DNA of 14,052 nt from an uncultured Fusobacterium sp. (lineage in GTDB: Bacteria > Fusobacteriota > Fusobacteriia > Fusobacteriales > Fusobacteriaceae). Under the pieces are notes generated by a model that was given only the letters and a program-made list of their open reading frames with translations, did not search any database and had not been told where the DNA came from. Of the stretch, positions 1 through 6,674 are shown piece by piece. Made by a program: the position numbers and the translations under genes. The DNA is taken from assembly GCA_900542625.1 (NCBI GenBank), contig UQOH01000054.1, positions 1 through 14,052 on the forward strand, written 5' to 3'. Within the stretch, counting starts at the first letter, position 1. Every line of letters starts with the position of its first letter.

Positions 1-2
1 CT

Positions 3-764
3 CTGGGATTTTCAGCAGTTATATTTATTTTATGCCAGATGTCTTTCACAATTACTGCTGCATATTTTATTGGAAGAAAACTTGGTTTCAACAGAAAATT
101 TTCTCTTCTTATGGGAGCAGGAAATGCTGTATGCGGTTCATCTGCCATTGGAACAGTTTCTCCTGTTATAGATGCTGATGCAAAAGACAAAGGACTTTCA
201 ATTACAATAGTAAATGTTACAGGTACTATCCTTATGATAATTCTTCCTATTCTTACAGGAATTTTATATAACCACGAAACTCTGCACACTTCTGCTATGA
301 TTGGAGGAATTCTTCAGTCTATCGGACAGGTTATAGCAAGTGCTCAGCTTGTAAATGTAAACGTTGTTGAAACATCTGCTATTTTTAAAATTATCCGTAT
401 AATATTTATTGTGTTGGTAGCTTTTCTTTATTCTCATGCCAACACTGAAAAAGAAGAACTTCCTCTTTTTTCAAAACATAAAACAGGAAGAGAGAAAAAA
501 ATAAAAACAGGAATACCTTGGTTTATCATAGGTTTCTTTATTATGTCTGTTGTTCATACAATAGGATTTTTCCCTGATTTTGCAGTTAAAAGTGCTAAAA
601 CTATAAGTCAGCAGTTTGAAATAATTGCTCTGGCTGCCATTGGAATGAGGGTTAAATTTAAAGATCTGGTTTCAGAAGGACCAAAAGGAATGTTTTACGG
701 AATAGCTGTGGGAACATGTCAGGTTATAGCTGCATTTATATTTATCTCAATTTTTATTCGTTAA
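3..764 (+). CDS. YeiH/UPF0324 family membrane protein, 5' end cut by window
   Basis: This is a polytopic inner-membrane protein of the YeiH (UPF0324, putative sulfate exporter) family. The reading frame is open from base 3, upstream of the first ATG at 39, so the gene enters from outside the window. About 253 residues are present against roughly 330-350 for the family, so the N-terminal helices are missing. The conserved block GAGNAVCGSSAIGTVSPVI, a family hallmark (small residues and a Cys in a re-entrant or helix region), begins about 26 residues after that ATG. Several hydrophobic helices follow, with a charged cytoplasmic loop (EKEELPLFSKHKTGREKKIK) near the middle. The C-terminal end is complete. 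Substrate is unproven for the family; sulfite or sulfate export is a proposal only. No YeiE-like regulator lies next to it here. Confidence 0.85.
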   Translation: MGFSAVIFILCQMSFTITAAYFIGRKLGFNRKFSLLMGAGNAVCGSSAIGTVSPVIDADAKDKGLSITIVNVTGTILMIILPILTGILYNHETLHTSAMIGGILQSIGQVIASAQLVNVNVVETSAIFKIIRIIFIVLVAFLYSHANTEKEELPLFSKHKTGREKKIKTGIPWFIIGFFIMSVVHTIGFFPDFAVKSAKTISQQFEIIALAAIGMRVKFKDLVSEGPKGMFYGIAVGTCQVIAAFIFISIFIR

Positions 765-847
765 AAAGCAAAAATATAGTATAATATCAATATAAAGGTT
801 TATAATAAAACTGTAATAATTTATTATATTATAGGGGGAAGATTGAG

Positions 848-1198
848 ATGAAAGAAGTTTATAAAGAAAAGCTGGTTAAGAATTTTGATGTTTCTGTTTT
901 AGTTGATTATATTGAAAAAAATAATAAATTAATAGCTGATTTTTTAATTAAAAATAACTATGATGATTTTCCTGTACAGATATTTGATCTTATGCTTAGA
1001 GAATCTGAACTTCTTAAAAAAGTCTGTGAGGATATGAGTGAATGGAAAAAAGTATTGGAAGTTTACAGAGCAAATATTCTTTCTGTAAAAGACTATAAAA
1101 ATACACTTTATTTTATAAAAGACGGAGAAATCCAAAATGTTGTTCTTGATGATAAAACAAGAGAAGAACTGAAAAATAAAGTAAGTTTATATTTATAA
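848..1198 (+). CDS. Small hypothetical protein, 116 aa
   Basis: I do not recognise this protein. It starts at ATG 848 behind a clear ribosome binding site (AGGGGGAA, 833-840). It is 116 residues, charged, rich in Lys, Glu, Asp and Leu, with no signal peptide or membrane segment, so it is probably cytosolic. The first two thirds read as amphipathic helices (for example DLMLRESELLKKVCEDMSEW). The C-terminal third alternates hydrophobic and polar residues (TLYFIKDGEIQNVVLDD), which suggests a short beta-hairpin. It follows the YeiH gene by 83 bases on the same strand. A weak promoter could lie between them (TTTATA at 799, TATTAT at 822, 17-base spacer), but DNA this AT-rich gives such matches by chance. 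It ends just before a palindrome at 1209-1252. Confidence 0.7.
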   Translation: MKEVYKEKLVKNFDVSVLVDYIEKNNKLIADFLIKNNYDDFPVQIFDLMLRESELLKKVCEDMSEWKKVLEVYRANILSVKDYKNTLYFIKDGEIQNVVLDDKTREELKNKVSLYL

Positions 1199-1208
1199 AA
1201 ATTAAAAT

Positions 1209-1252
1209 AAGATTAAAATTCTCTAAGAAAAAATATCGAGAATTTTAATCTT
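1209..1252. terminator. Bidirectional terminator-like palindrome (element C)
   Basis: A perfect 15-bp inverted repeat (AAGATTAAAATTCTC, 1209-1223, against 1238-1252) encloses a 14-base loop. T-rich DNA follows on both strands. It sits between the convergent small-protein gene (ends 1198) and HAD gene (ends 1278), so it could stop transcription from both sides. The stem has only three G-C pairs, so it is weaker than a textbook terminator. Parts of it (ATTCTCT, AAAAATATC and AATATCGAGAATTTTA) match the ends of element A at 6326-6571, so it may be a minimal derivative of the same repeat. Confidence 0.6.
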
Positions 1253-1277
1253 AATTTTATTATTCTATAATTAGTTT

Positions 1278-2111
1278 TTAGATTAGTCCAAAATGAACAA
1301 AAGCTTTGTATAGTCCATCATTCTCTACATCATCTGTTATGTAGTCTGCCATAGCTTTTATCTCTTCGCCGCCATTTCCCATTGCAACCCCAATTTCACA
1401 ACATTCAAGCATAGGAATATCTATTTTTGCATCTCCAAAAGCTATTGTATCTTTTATATCTCCATTTAAATATTCTAAAAGTTTTTTAACAGCTGTACTC
1501 TTTTTAATATCTTTTACTCCCATATCTCCAAAAAGAGCAGTTTCTCCTTTCCCTCCCCATGTATTAACTTCTAAATCAGGAAAAACTTCTTTAGCATCTA
1601 AATAGTTCTGATAACTGTCTAAAATAAAACTTATCTTATTTAAATCATCTCTGTATAAATCGGCTCCAAAAACAATTCCGTGAAAAGAATTTCTTACATC
1701 AGCCTTTTTATAATCTTCTTTTCCTTTTCTTCTTGAATATTCAGGCATAACTATATTGCCTTTCTCTTCAAAATTTTCACTGGCAAACAAACCATTGTTG
1801 CTTTCAAGATAAAATTCAAGCCCCTGTTCATGCAGCCAGTCTACTGCTTTTTTTGTCTGCTCATAGGAAAGAGTCTGATGCATGATAACATTGCCGTTGT
1901 CCTCAACATAACTTCCATTTCCGCCAATCATACCGTCAAGACCTATTTCCCACAGCCAGTCCGGAATTTCTGCTCTGCTCCTTCCAGTGCAGATATATAC
2001 ACGACTGCCTTTTTCTCTGGCTTTTCTCACTGCCTTCACAGCAGACTTTGGAAGTTTGTTCTCATAATCTACCAATGTTCCATCTACATCAAGAAATATT
2101 ATCTTTCCCAT
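1278..2111 (-). CDS. Cof-type HAD-IIB sugar phosphatase
   Basis: A haloacid dehalogenase-superfamily phosphatase of the Cof/HAD-IIB type, 277 residues, the usual family length. Motif I is FLDVDGT with nucleophile D8 and general acid D10. Motif II is T42 in CTGRS. Motif III is a Lys near 203-204. Motif IV is GDAKIDIPML with D227 and D231 binding Mg2+. The cap lies between motifs II and III. The ATG at 2111 is chosen because GGAGGAG lies just upstream; the TTG at 2123 overlaps that ribosome binding site. It is the last gene of the bgl operon, 24 bases after the glucosidase. By position it may relieve sugar-phosphate build-up, such as glucose 6-phosphate released by the GH1 enzyme, but Cof-type enzymes are promiscuous and the real substrate is not visible. 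Confidence 0.9.
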   Translation of the reverse strand: MGKIIFLDVDGTLVDYENKLPKSAVKAVRKAREKGSRVYICTGRSRAEIPDWLWEIGLDGMIGGNGSYVEDNGNVIMHQTLSYEQTKKAVDWLHEQGLEFYLESNNGLFASENFEEKGNIVMPEYSRRKGKEDYKKADVRNSFHGIVFGADLYRDDLNKISFILDSYQNYLDAKEVFPDLEVNTWGGKGETALFGDMGVKDIKKSTAVKKLLEYLNGDIKDTIAFGDAKIDIPMLECCEIGVAMGNGGEEIKAMADYITDDVENDGLYKAFVHFGLI

Positions 2112-2135
2112 ACTCTCCTCCAAAAATTTAATAAG

Positions 2136-3575
2136 TTACAATTCAGCTCCATTAGTTTTAATTACATTTTTATACCATTCAAAAGATTTTTTCTTATATC
2201 TGTTTCCTGTTCCTGTTCCGTCATCATTTTTATCAACATAAATAAATCCGTAACGTTTTCTTAATTCCCCAGTTGTGAATGAAACTACATCTATACAACC
2301 CCAAGGAGTATATCCCATAACTTCAACACCATCAATATCCATAGCTTTTATCATCTCTGCAATGTGAGCTTTCAAATATTCTATTCTGTAACTGTCATCA
2401 CAGTTTTTGTTTTCATCAAGAATATCTATTGCACCAAATCCATTTTCAATAATAAATATTGGAAGTTCATATCTTTCATATAAATCAACAAGAGAATATC
2501 TTAATCCAACAGGGTCTATCTGCCATCCCCAGTCGCTTGCTTTTACATAAGGATTTTTTACAGTGTTTGCTGTACTTCCATCAAGAGATTCAGAAGTATC
2601 TTTTGCTGCATCTGCTTTTACAACATTTGACATATAGTAGCTTATTCCCACATAATCAACTTTTCCCTCTGCAAGAATTTTTTCATCTTCAGGCTCCATT
2701 TGAAGTTCTACACCTTCATGTTTCCACATGCTTTTTGCATAAGCAGGATAGTGTCCACGAACATGAACGTCCATGAAATAATATCTTTCATGCATATCTT
2801 CAACAGCTGTCATTATATCTTCAGGGTTGCATGAATATGGATAGATAGGCACCCAACCACACATACCTCCAATTTTAAACTCAGGATTTATTTCATGCCC
2901 TTTTTTTACAACTAAAGCACTTGCAAGAAACTCATGGTGTGCTGCCTGGAACATAGCCTGTCTTGGATTTTCATGCTCAGTTGGTTTTATTCCAGAGTTA
3001 GTCCATCCAAAAATATCTGCTGATGTGTTAGACTGATTATTTATTTCATTAAATGTTATCCAGTATTTTACTTTATTTTTATAACGCTCCATAACTGTCA
3101 AAGAATATTTTACAAAATAATCTATAACTTTACGGTTAAGCCATCCACCATAATTTTTAGCTAAATGATAAGGCATTTCAAAATGGCTTAAAGTTATAAC
3201 AGGCTCTATTCCATATTTTAAAAGTTCATCAAACAGATCATCATAAAACTTTAATCCCTCTTCATTTGGTTCTGCTTCATCTCCATTAGGGAAAATTCTT
3301 GTCCATGCTATACTTGTTCTGAAACATTTAAATCCCATTTCTGCAAGAAGAGCCACATCTTCCTTATAATGATGATAAAAATCTGTTGCCTCATGGTTTG
3401 GATAAAATTCTCCTTCAATAACACCATCTGTTATTTTTCTCATAGAAGTTCTTGTTCCTCCTGTCATAACATCAGCAACACTAACTCCTTTTCCACCTTT
3501 ATTCCATCCACCTTCTATCTGATGAGCAGCAACTGCTCCTCCCCATAAAAAATCTTTTGGTAATTTATATGACAT
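2136..3575 (-). CDS. bglA: 6-phospho-beta-glucosidase, GH1
   Basis: A family 1 glycoside hydrolase of 479 residues, matching the usual 475-480 of BglA-type enzymes. It cleaves 6-phospho-beta-glucosides such as those from cellobiose, arbutin or salicin to glucose 6-phosphate and the aglycone, in the cytosol. It has the GH1 N-terminal signature FLWGGAVAAHQIEGG, the acid/base E177 in TFNEIN, and the nucleophile E377 in IIENGFG. The phosphate-specific C-terminal motif SFTTGELRKRYGFIYVD (S432, K440, Y442) separates it from plain beta-glucosidases. ATG 3575 is preferred: it lies nine bases after GAGG, whereas the TTG at 3584 is too close to that site. It lies 46 bases downstream of the PTS permease gene, whose product would supply its substrate. 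bglA/bglB/ascB naming is interchangeable without substrate data. Confidence 0.95.
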   Translation of the reverse strand: MSYKLPKDFLWGGAVAAHQIEGGWNKGGKGVSVADVMTGGTRTSMRKITDGVIEGEFYPNHEATDFYHHYKEDVALLAEMGFKCFRTSIAWTRIFPNGDEAEPNEEGLKFYDDLFDELLKYGIEPVITLSHFEMPYHLAKNYGGWLNRKVIDYFVKYSLTVMERYKNKVKYWITFNEINNQSNTSADIFGWTNSGIKPTEHENPRQAMFQAAHHEFLASALVVKKGHEINPEFKIGGMCGWVPIYPYSCNPEDIMTAVEDMHERYYFMDVHVRGHYPAYAKSMWKHEGVELQMEPEDEKILAEGKVDYVGISYYMSNVVKADAAKDTSESLDGSTANTVKNPYVKASDWGWQIDPVGLRYSLVDLYERYELPIFIIENGFGAIDILDENKNCDDSYRIEYLKAHIAEMIKAMDIDGVEVMGYTPWGCIDVVSFTTGELRKRYGFIYVDKNDDGTGTGNRYKKKSFEWYKNVIKTNGAEL

Positions 3576-3621
3576 TTTTTTCAACCTCGCTTTTATTTTT
3601 TAATTTGAATTTATTTTATTC

Positions 3622-5007
3622 TTATTTTTCTTTAGGGTCATCAAAACCAACAAGCTGAACTAAAATTATTGGAACTATTAAAGCAATAGCAGAACCTATT
3701 ACCATTCCGATAAATCCTTTTGTATTCTCAGGGTTTATCGCATTTACTATTGTTAAAATTCCAGGAAGTCCTGCATAAGCATAGTAAACTGTATTAAAGA
3801 AACTCATTACAACTCCTGCTACAGCTCCTCCGACACATGCACATATGAAAGGTTTTTTCAAACGAAGAGTTACTCCATAAAGAGTAGGCTCAGTAATTCC
3901 GAATATCCCTGTGATACTTGCTGAAAGTGCCACTTTTTTAAGTTCTTTGTTTCTTGATTTTATAAAGCAACCAAGTGCTGCCCCAATCTGAGCTATAACA
4001 GCAAGAGTCTGAAATGCTTGGAATGAATCGTATCCATAAATACTAAAGTTTGCCATTACCATTGGAGTTACTCCCCAGTGAACACCAAAGATTACAAATA
4101 TTTCCCATAATCCACTTACTAAAGTTCCTCCAACTATTGGAGCTTTTTCCATAAGAAGATTGAATCCTACTGCAACTGCCTCTGCTCCTCCATTAGTTAA
4201 TGGACCTATTACTATTATTGTAAGAGGAACCATAACAACCATACATACAAAAGGAACAACCAATGCTTTCATTATTTCAGGCACTCTTTTTGATAAGAAA
4301 TGCTCTAAATATGATAATACTAAAACTAAAAACAATGGCGGAAGAACTGATGAACCATAAGTTACTCCTGAAAGTTTAATTGAAAGAAAACTTACATGTT
4401 CTCCTCCTGCTATTCTTCCTGCAATCTCTGCCCAGCTTGGATTTATTAAAGCTGCACAACAAGTAACTGCTATAAATGTGTTGCATTTAAAATGTTTTGA
4501 CGCTGTTATTGCTATTAAAACAGGAAGGAATGCAAATGGTGTCCAAGATATAAAACTTAAAACTTCATATGTTCCTGTTTTGCTGAATGCCGGAACTGCA
4601 AGATTTGTTAAAATAAGTATCCCTTGTAAAATTCCTGCTGCTGCAAGTATATAAACAAATGGAGCAAATACAGCTGACATTGTTGCAATTACTCTGTTAA
4701 GTATCGGCTGTTTTACTTCCTGCTCTTCTGCTGAATCTGTTGTTTCAAGATTAAGATGTTTCACTACATTTTCATAAACTTCTCCTACATGAGTTCCTAT
4801 AACTACCTGAAATTGTCCCGAATTTTCAATTACTGTAATAACTCCTGTAAGCTGTTGTACTCTTTCCTTAGCATCTGCCGGTGTTTCTTTTAAAACAAGA
4901 CGAAGTCTTGTTGCACAACGAGCAGCATTTGATACGTTTTCTTTTCCTCCTACTTCACGGATAATATCCTCAGCAAGTTTTGGATAATCTCTTTTTACTT
5001 GTGCCAT
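3622..5007 (-). CDS. PTS beta-glucoside EIIBC permease
   Basis: A 461-residue membrane permease of the glucose/beta-glucoside PTS superfamily, which imports and phosphorylates beta-glucosides. The N-terminal EIIB domain (about 1-90) has the phospho-acceptor C31 in NAARCATRLRLVL. The EIIC domain (about 105-455) has many membrane helices and the conserved signature GIFGITEPTLYGVTLRLKKPF. The C-terminal EIIA domain found in full BglF (about 620 residues) is absent: the protein ends QLVGFDDPKEK just after the last helix. A separate EIIA, encoded elsewhere, must therefore donate the phosphate. ATG 5007 follows GGAGG by seven bases. This is the first gene of the bgl operon; no BglG-type antiterminator gene is adjacent. 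Confidence 0.93.
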   Translation of the reverse strand: MAQVKRDYPKLAEDIIREVGGKENVSNAARCATRLRLVLKETPADAKERVQQLTGVITVIENSGQFQVVIGTHVGEVYENVVKHLNLETTDSAEEQEVKQPILNRVIATMSAVFAPFVYILAAAGILQGILILTNLAVPAFSKTGTYEVLSFISWTPFAFLPVLIAITASKHFKCNTFIAVTCCAALINPSWAEIAGRIAGGEHVSFLSIKLSGVTYGSSVLPPLFLVLVLSYLEHFLSKRVPEIMKALVVPFVCMVVMVPLTIIVIGPLTNGGAEAVAVGFNLLMEKAPIVGGTLVSGLWEIFVIFGVHWGVTPMVMANFSIYGYDSFQAFQTLAVIAQIGAALGCFIKSRNKELKKVALSASITGIFGITEPTLYGVTLRLKKPFICACVGGAVAGVVMSFFNTVYYAYAGLPGILTIVNAINPENTKGFIGMVIGSAIALIVPIILVQLVGFDDPKEK

Positions 5008-5057
5008 TTCAAACCTCCATATTATTAAAAATGATTTTTTTTATTATTTATAGGTCA

Positions 5058-5066
5058 ACTATAACA
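5058..5066 (-). promoter_or_regulatory. Candidate extended -10 promoter of the bgl operon
   Basis: On the minus strand the sequence reads TGTTATAGT, an extended -10 (TG, one base, TATAGT). It would start transcription near 5051, about 45 bases ahead of the EIIBC start. The -35 at the right distance (TTTTAA) is poor, so the promoter would depend on the TG extension or on an activator. Confidence 0.4.
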
Positions 5067-5103
5067 CACTTTAATTTATTTTAAAATATTTTGAGAGCAA
5101 ACA

Positions 5104-5163
5104 GGTTCACTGTTTCAAAAATTTCTAAAATTTTATATATTTTTTTGTTTCATTGTTTCAAAA
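5104..5163 (-). repeat. Two direct copies of a GAAACA-type motif upstream of the bgl operon
   Basis: Bases 5104-5120 and 5147-5163 match at 15 of 17 positions, 43 bases apart, about four helical turns. On the minus strand each reads TTTTGAAACA, A or G, TGAA, A or C, C, so each holds two GAA-AC half-sites. They lie upstream of the candidate bgl promoter, where an activator or a looping repressor might bind. The RpiR-type or LysR protein encoded in this window, or a regulator elsewhere, could use them; the sequence does not say which. Confidence 0.4.
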
Positions 5164-5240
5164 TATAAAAAATTTATTTGTATATCTTATTATAAAATCT
5201 TTTTTCGTACTTAAAATTATTAGAACTAAGTAAGAAAATC

Positions 5241-5269
5241 TTGACAATATTATTTTATAATAGTATAGT
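5241..5269 (+). promoter_or_regulatory. Promoter of the MarR-family gene
   Basis: A near-consensus sigma-70-type promoter: TTGACA at 5241-5246, a 17-base spacer, and TATAGT at 5264-5269. It lies about 33 bases ahead of the MarR start. The -10 runs directly into a palindrome at 5268-5279, so a protein bound there would block RNA polymerase. Confidence 0.8.
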
Positions 5270-5279
5270 GTATATACAC
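5266..5279. promoter_or_regulatory. Operator O1 (MarR-type palindrome)
   Basis: GTGTATATACAC (5268-5279) is a perfect 12-bp palindrome overlapping the -10 and expected start of the MarR promoter. The 14-base string TAGTGTATATACAC (5266-5279) recurs exactly at 5758-5771, ahead of the acetyltransferase gene. Size and position fit an autorepression site for a winged-helix MarR dimer. Confidence 0.7.
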
Positions 5280-5302
5280 AGAAAAGATAAAAGGAGTTTA
5301 TC

Positions 5303-5734
5303 ATGTCAAAAATCAAAAGAAGAAAAAGCGGTTGCTATTGTATAAACCTTAGAAGAGCTGCCAATACAATTTCTAATATATATGATAAATTCTTAATGCC
5401 TATAGATCTTTCTGTTAATCAGTTTTCTTTATTATTAAATTTAAACCGTTTGGAAATATGCAGTGTAAGTGATTTGGCTGTTTATATAGGACTTGAGAGA
5501 ACAACTGTTGTCCGTACTATAAAACCTTTGATAGAACGTGGATTGATTACAGATATCTCTTCTGATAATCAGCGTAACAGAAAATTAACACTTACAGCAG
5601 AGGGAAAAGAAAAGATAGAAAAAGGACTTCCTTTGTGGGAAAATGCACAGAATTTTATAAAAGAACATCTTGGAGAAGAGAAAGTAAAAACTTTGTATTC
5701 TATTTTAGATGAATTTAATGAAATAAAACTTTAA
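5303..5734 (+). CDS. MarR-family transcriptional regulator
   Basis: A 143-residue winged-helix repressor, the normal MarR length. The N-terminal dimerisation helix carries CYCINLRRAANTISNIYDKF, a layout shared by a MarR subgroup with closely spaced N-terminal cysteines (here C11 and C13). The winged helix spans about 40-105: SVSDLAVYIGLERTTVVRTI is the DNA-reading region, and DISSDNQRNRKLTLTAEGK is the wing with the conserved D-x-R-x-R-like pattern. AAAGGAG lies just ahead of ATG 5303. The gene sits 79 bases before a GNAT gene, and a matching palindrome precedes both, so it most likely represses itself and that gene. The cysteine pair could make it redox- or electrophile-sensitive, but this is inferred only from sequence. 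Confidence 0.9.
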   Translation: MSKIKRRKSGCYCINLRRAANTISNIYDKFLMPIDLSVNQFSLLLNLNRLEICSVSDLAVYIGLERTTVVRTIKPLIERGLITDISSDNQRNRKLTLTAEGKEKIEKGLPLWENAQNFIKEHLGEEKVKTLYSILDEFNEIKL

Positions 5735-5757
5735 AAAATAAAATTTTTTAAAATATT

Positions 5758-5773
5758 TAGTGTATATACACTA
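5758..5773. promoter_or_regulatory. Operator O2 (16-bp perfect palindrome)
   Basis: TAGTGTATATACACTA is a perfect 16-bp palindrome lying 41 bases ahead of the acetyltransferase start and 24 bases after the MarR stop codon. Its first 14 bases equal operator O1. No convincing -35/-10 pair is visible here; the centre of the palindrome (TATACA) could itself be a -10. The acetyltransferase gene may therefore be read through from the MarR promoter, from a promoter inside the palindrome, or both. Confidence 0.7.
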
Positions 5774-5813
5774 TTGTTAATAAAAATATATTAAATTTAA
5801 GAGGTGGTCAGAT

Positions 5814-6314
5814 ATGGTTAAATTAAGAAAAGTTTGTGAAAATGAGGCTGATACTGCAATGGATATTATCAATGCAGCAAAAAAATATTTAAAGTCACAG
5901 GGAATAGACCAGTGGCAGACAGGTTATCCTGATTTAGAATGTATAAAAGAAGATATAAAAAATGAAAAGGGATTTTTTGTAACTGATAATGATGAAATTC
6001 TTGGATATTTATGTGTTGATTACAATGGTGAGCCTGCATACAATAATTTGAAAGGAGAATGGAAAACAGATGAAAAATATGTTGTTGTTCACAGACTGGC
6101 TTTTTATGATAAAGCAAGAGATAAAGGTATCAGCAGTATGGTTTTTCCTTTAGTTGAAAAGATGAGCAGAGAAAAAAATATCCATTCATTCAGAATAGAT
6201 ACTGATGCTGACAATTTAAAAATGAAACATATTTTAGAAAAAAACGGCTTTACATACAGAGGGATTATAATGTATGACGGTGCTGAAAAAATAGCATTTG
6301 ATAAAGTTTTCTAA
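5814..6314 (+). CDS. GNAT-family N-acetyltransferase
   Basis: A 166-residue GNAT-fold acetyltransferase, complete and of typical length. The N-terminal part has the pattern KYLKSQGIDQWQTGYPD, common in a subgroup of uncharacterised GNATs. The core strand reads VVVHRLAF, followed by the acetyl-CoA pyrophosphate loop ARDKGISSMVF (R-x-x-G form) and then SFRIDTDADNLKMKHILEKNGF, the usual C-terminal motif. GAGGTGG lies six bases before ATG 5814. Its acceptor (small amine, peptide or antibiotic) cannot be inferred. The upstream palindrome links it to the MarR regulator, which favours a role in detoxification or a stress response, though that is inference. Confidence 0.88.
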   Translation: MVKLRKVCENEADTAMDIINAAKKYLKSQGIDQWQTGYPDLECIKEDIKNEKGFFVTDNDEILGYLCVDYNGEPAYNNLKGEWKTDEKYVVVHRLAFYDKARDKGISSMVFPLVEKMSREKNIHSFRIDTDADNLKMKHILEKNGFTYRGIIMYDGAEKIAFDKVF

Positions 6315-6325
6315 ACTTTAAGTCT

Positions 6326-6571
6326 AAGAAAAAAATTCTCTTCGTAAAAATATCTGCTGTTAATATTGCTTACAAGAATTACAGAAGAACAAATTAAAAA
6401 TTTAATAAATGAAATTTTTAATTCATCGGCTCTGCTAGTCGTTGAGAGCCTTATCAGGCTCTCAGCCTCCTGCATCGACGAACTCGCTTTCAGCTCAAAC
6501 ATATGAATTTTTACCTTTTGCTCGCTGCATAAATCACGCAGATATTTTTAATATCGAGAATTTTATTTTTC
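6326..6571 (+). repeat. MITE-like palindromic element A
   Basis: A non-coding element of about 246 bp between convergent genes. Its ends are imperfect inverted repeats: GTAAAAATATC near the left end faces GATATTTTTA near the right, flanked by ATTCTC and GAGAAT. It shares two long blocks with element B in opposite orientation: 6343-6375 matches the complement of 12823-12855 at 30 of 33 positions, and 6494-6552 matches the complement of 12733-12791 at 54 of 59. Between those blocks A carries 118 bases where B has 31. No transposase is present, so any movement would be in trans. No clear target-site duplication is visible. Confidence 0.75.
6443..6464 (+). repeat. Strong hairpin inside element A
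   Basis: TGAGAGCC (6443-6450), loop TTATCA, then GGCTCTCA (6457-6464): a perfect 8-bp stem that is much richer in G and C than its surroundings. GTCG (6438-6441) can extend it with CGAC (6476-6479). An earlier GGCTCT (6429-6434) could pair with GAGAGCC instead, giving two alternative folds. This segment is absent from element B. Confidence 0.65.
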
Positions 6572-6674
6572 AAATTACTGTTTTATTGAAATTTTTTAAT
6601 TTTATTAACCTTTATCTGCATTATTACAAAAGAAAAATTTTTTTCTCAGATTATTAATTATTTATCATATTATT

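Larger units (their letters stand above)
6315..6674. other. 360-base non-coding convergent gap, filled by repeat element A
   Basis: No gene is supported here. Two short open frames, one per strand, lie wholly or mostly within a repeated palindromic element and lack convincing starts. Most of the gap is element A (6326-6571). The remaining 100 bases to the RpiR-type gene are plain AT-rich sequence with no clean hairpin. Confidence 0.75.

Noticed and set aside
2459..2776. 105-residue open frame on + inside the glucosidase gene
   Set aside because: It is the antisense shadow of a well-supported GH1 coding region, with low-complexity His/Leu/Gln composition and no ribosome binding site.
5008..5057. 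BglG-type antiterminator target ahead of the EIIBC gene
   Set aside because: The 5' leader is short and AT-rich, with no RNA hairpin overlapping a terminator, and no antiterminator gene is adjacent.
5104..5163. CRISPR-like repeats
   Set aside because: Only two imperfect 17-base copies, in a promoter region, with no further units and no cas genes.
6311..6657. Two short open frames (63 aa on -, 71 aa on +) between the GNAT and RpiR-type genes
   Set aside because: Both lie mostly within repeat element A, lack convincing ribosome binding sites, and their frames are not preserved in copy B. They are by-products of the repeat.
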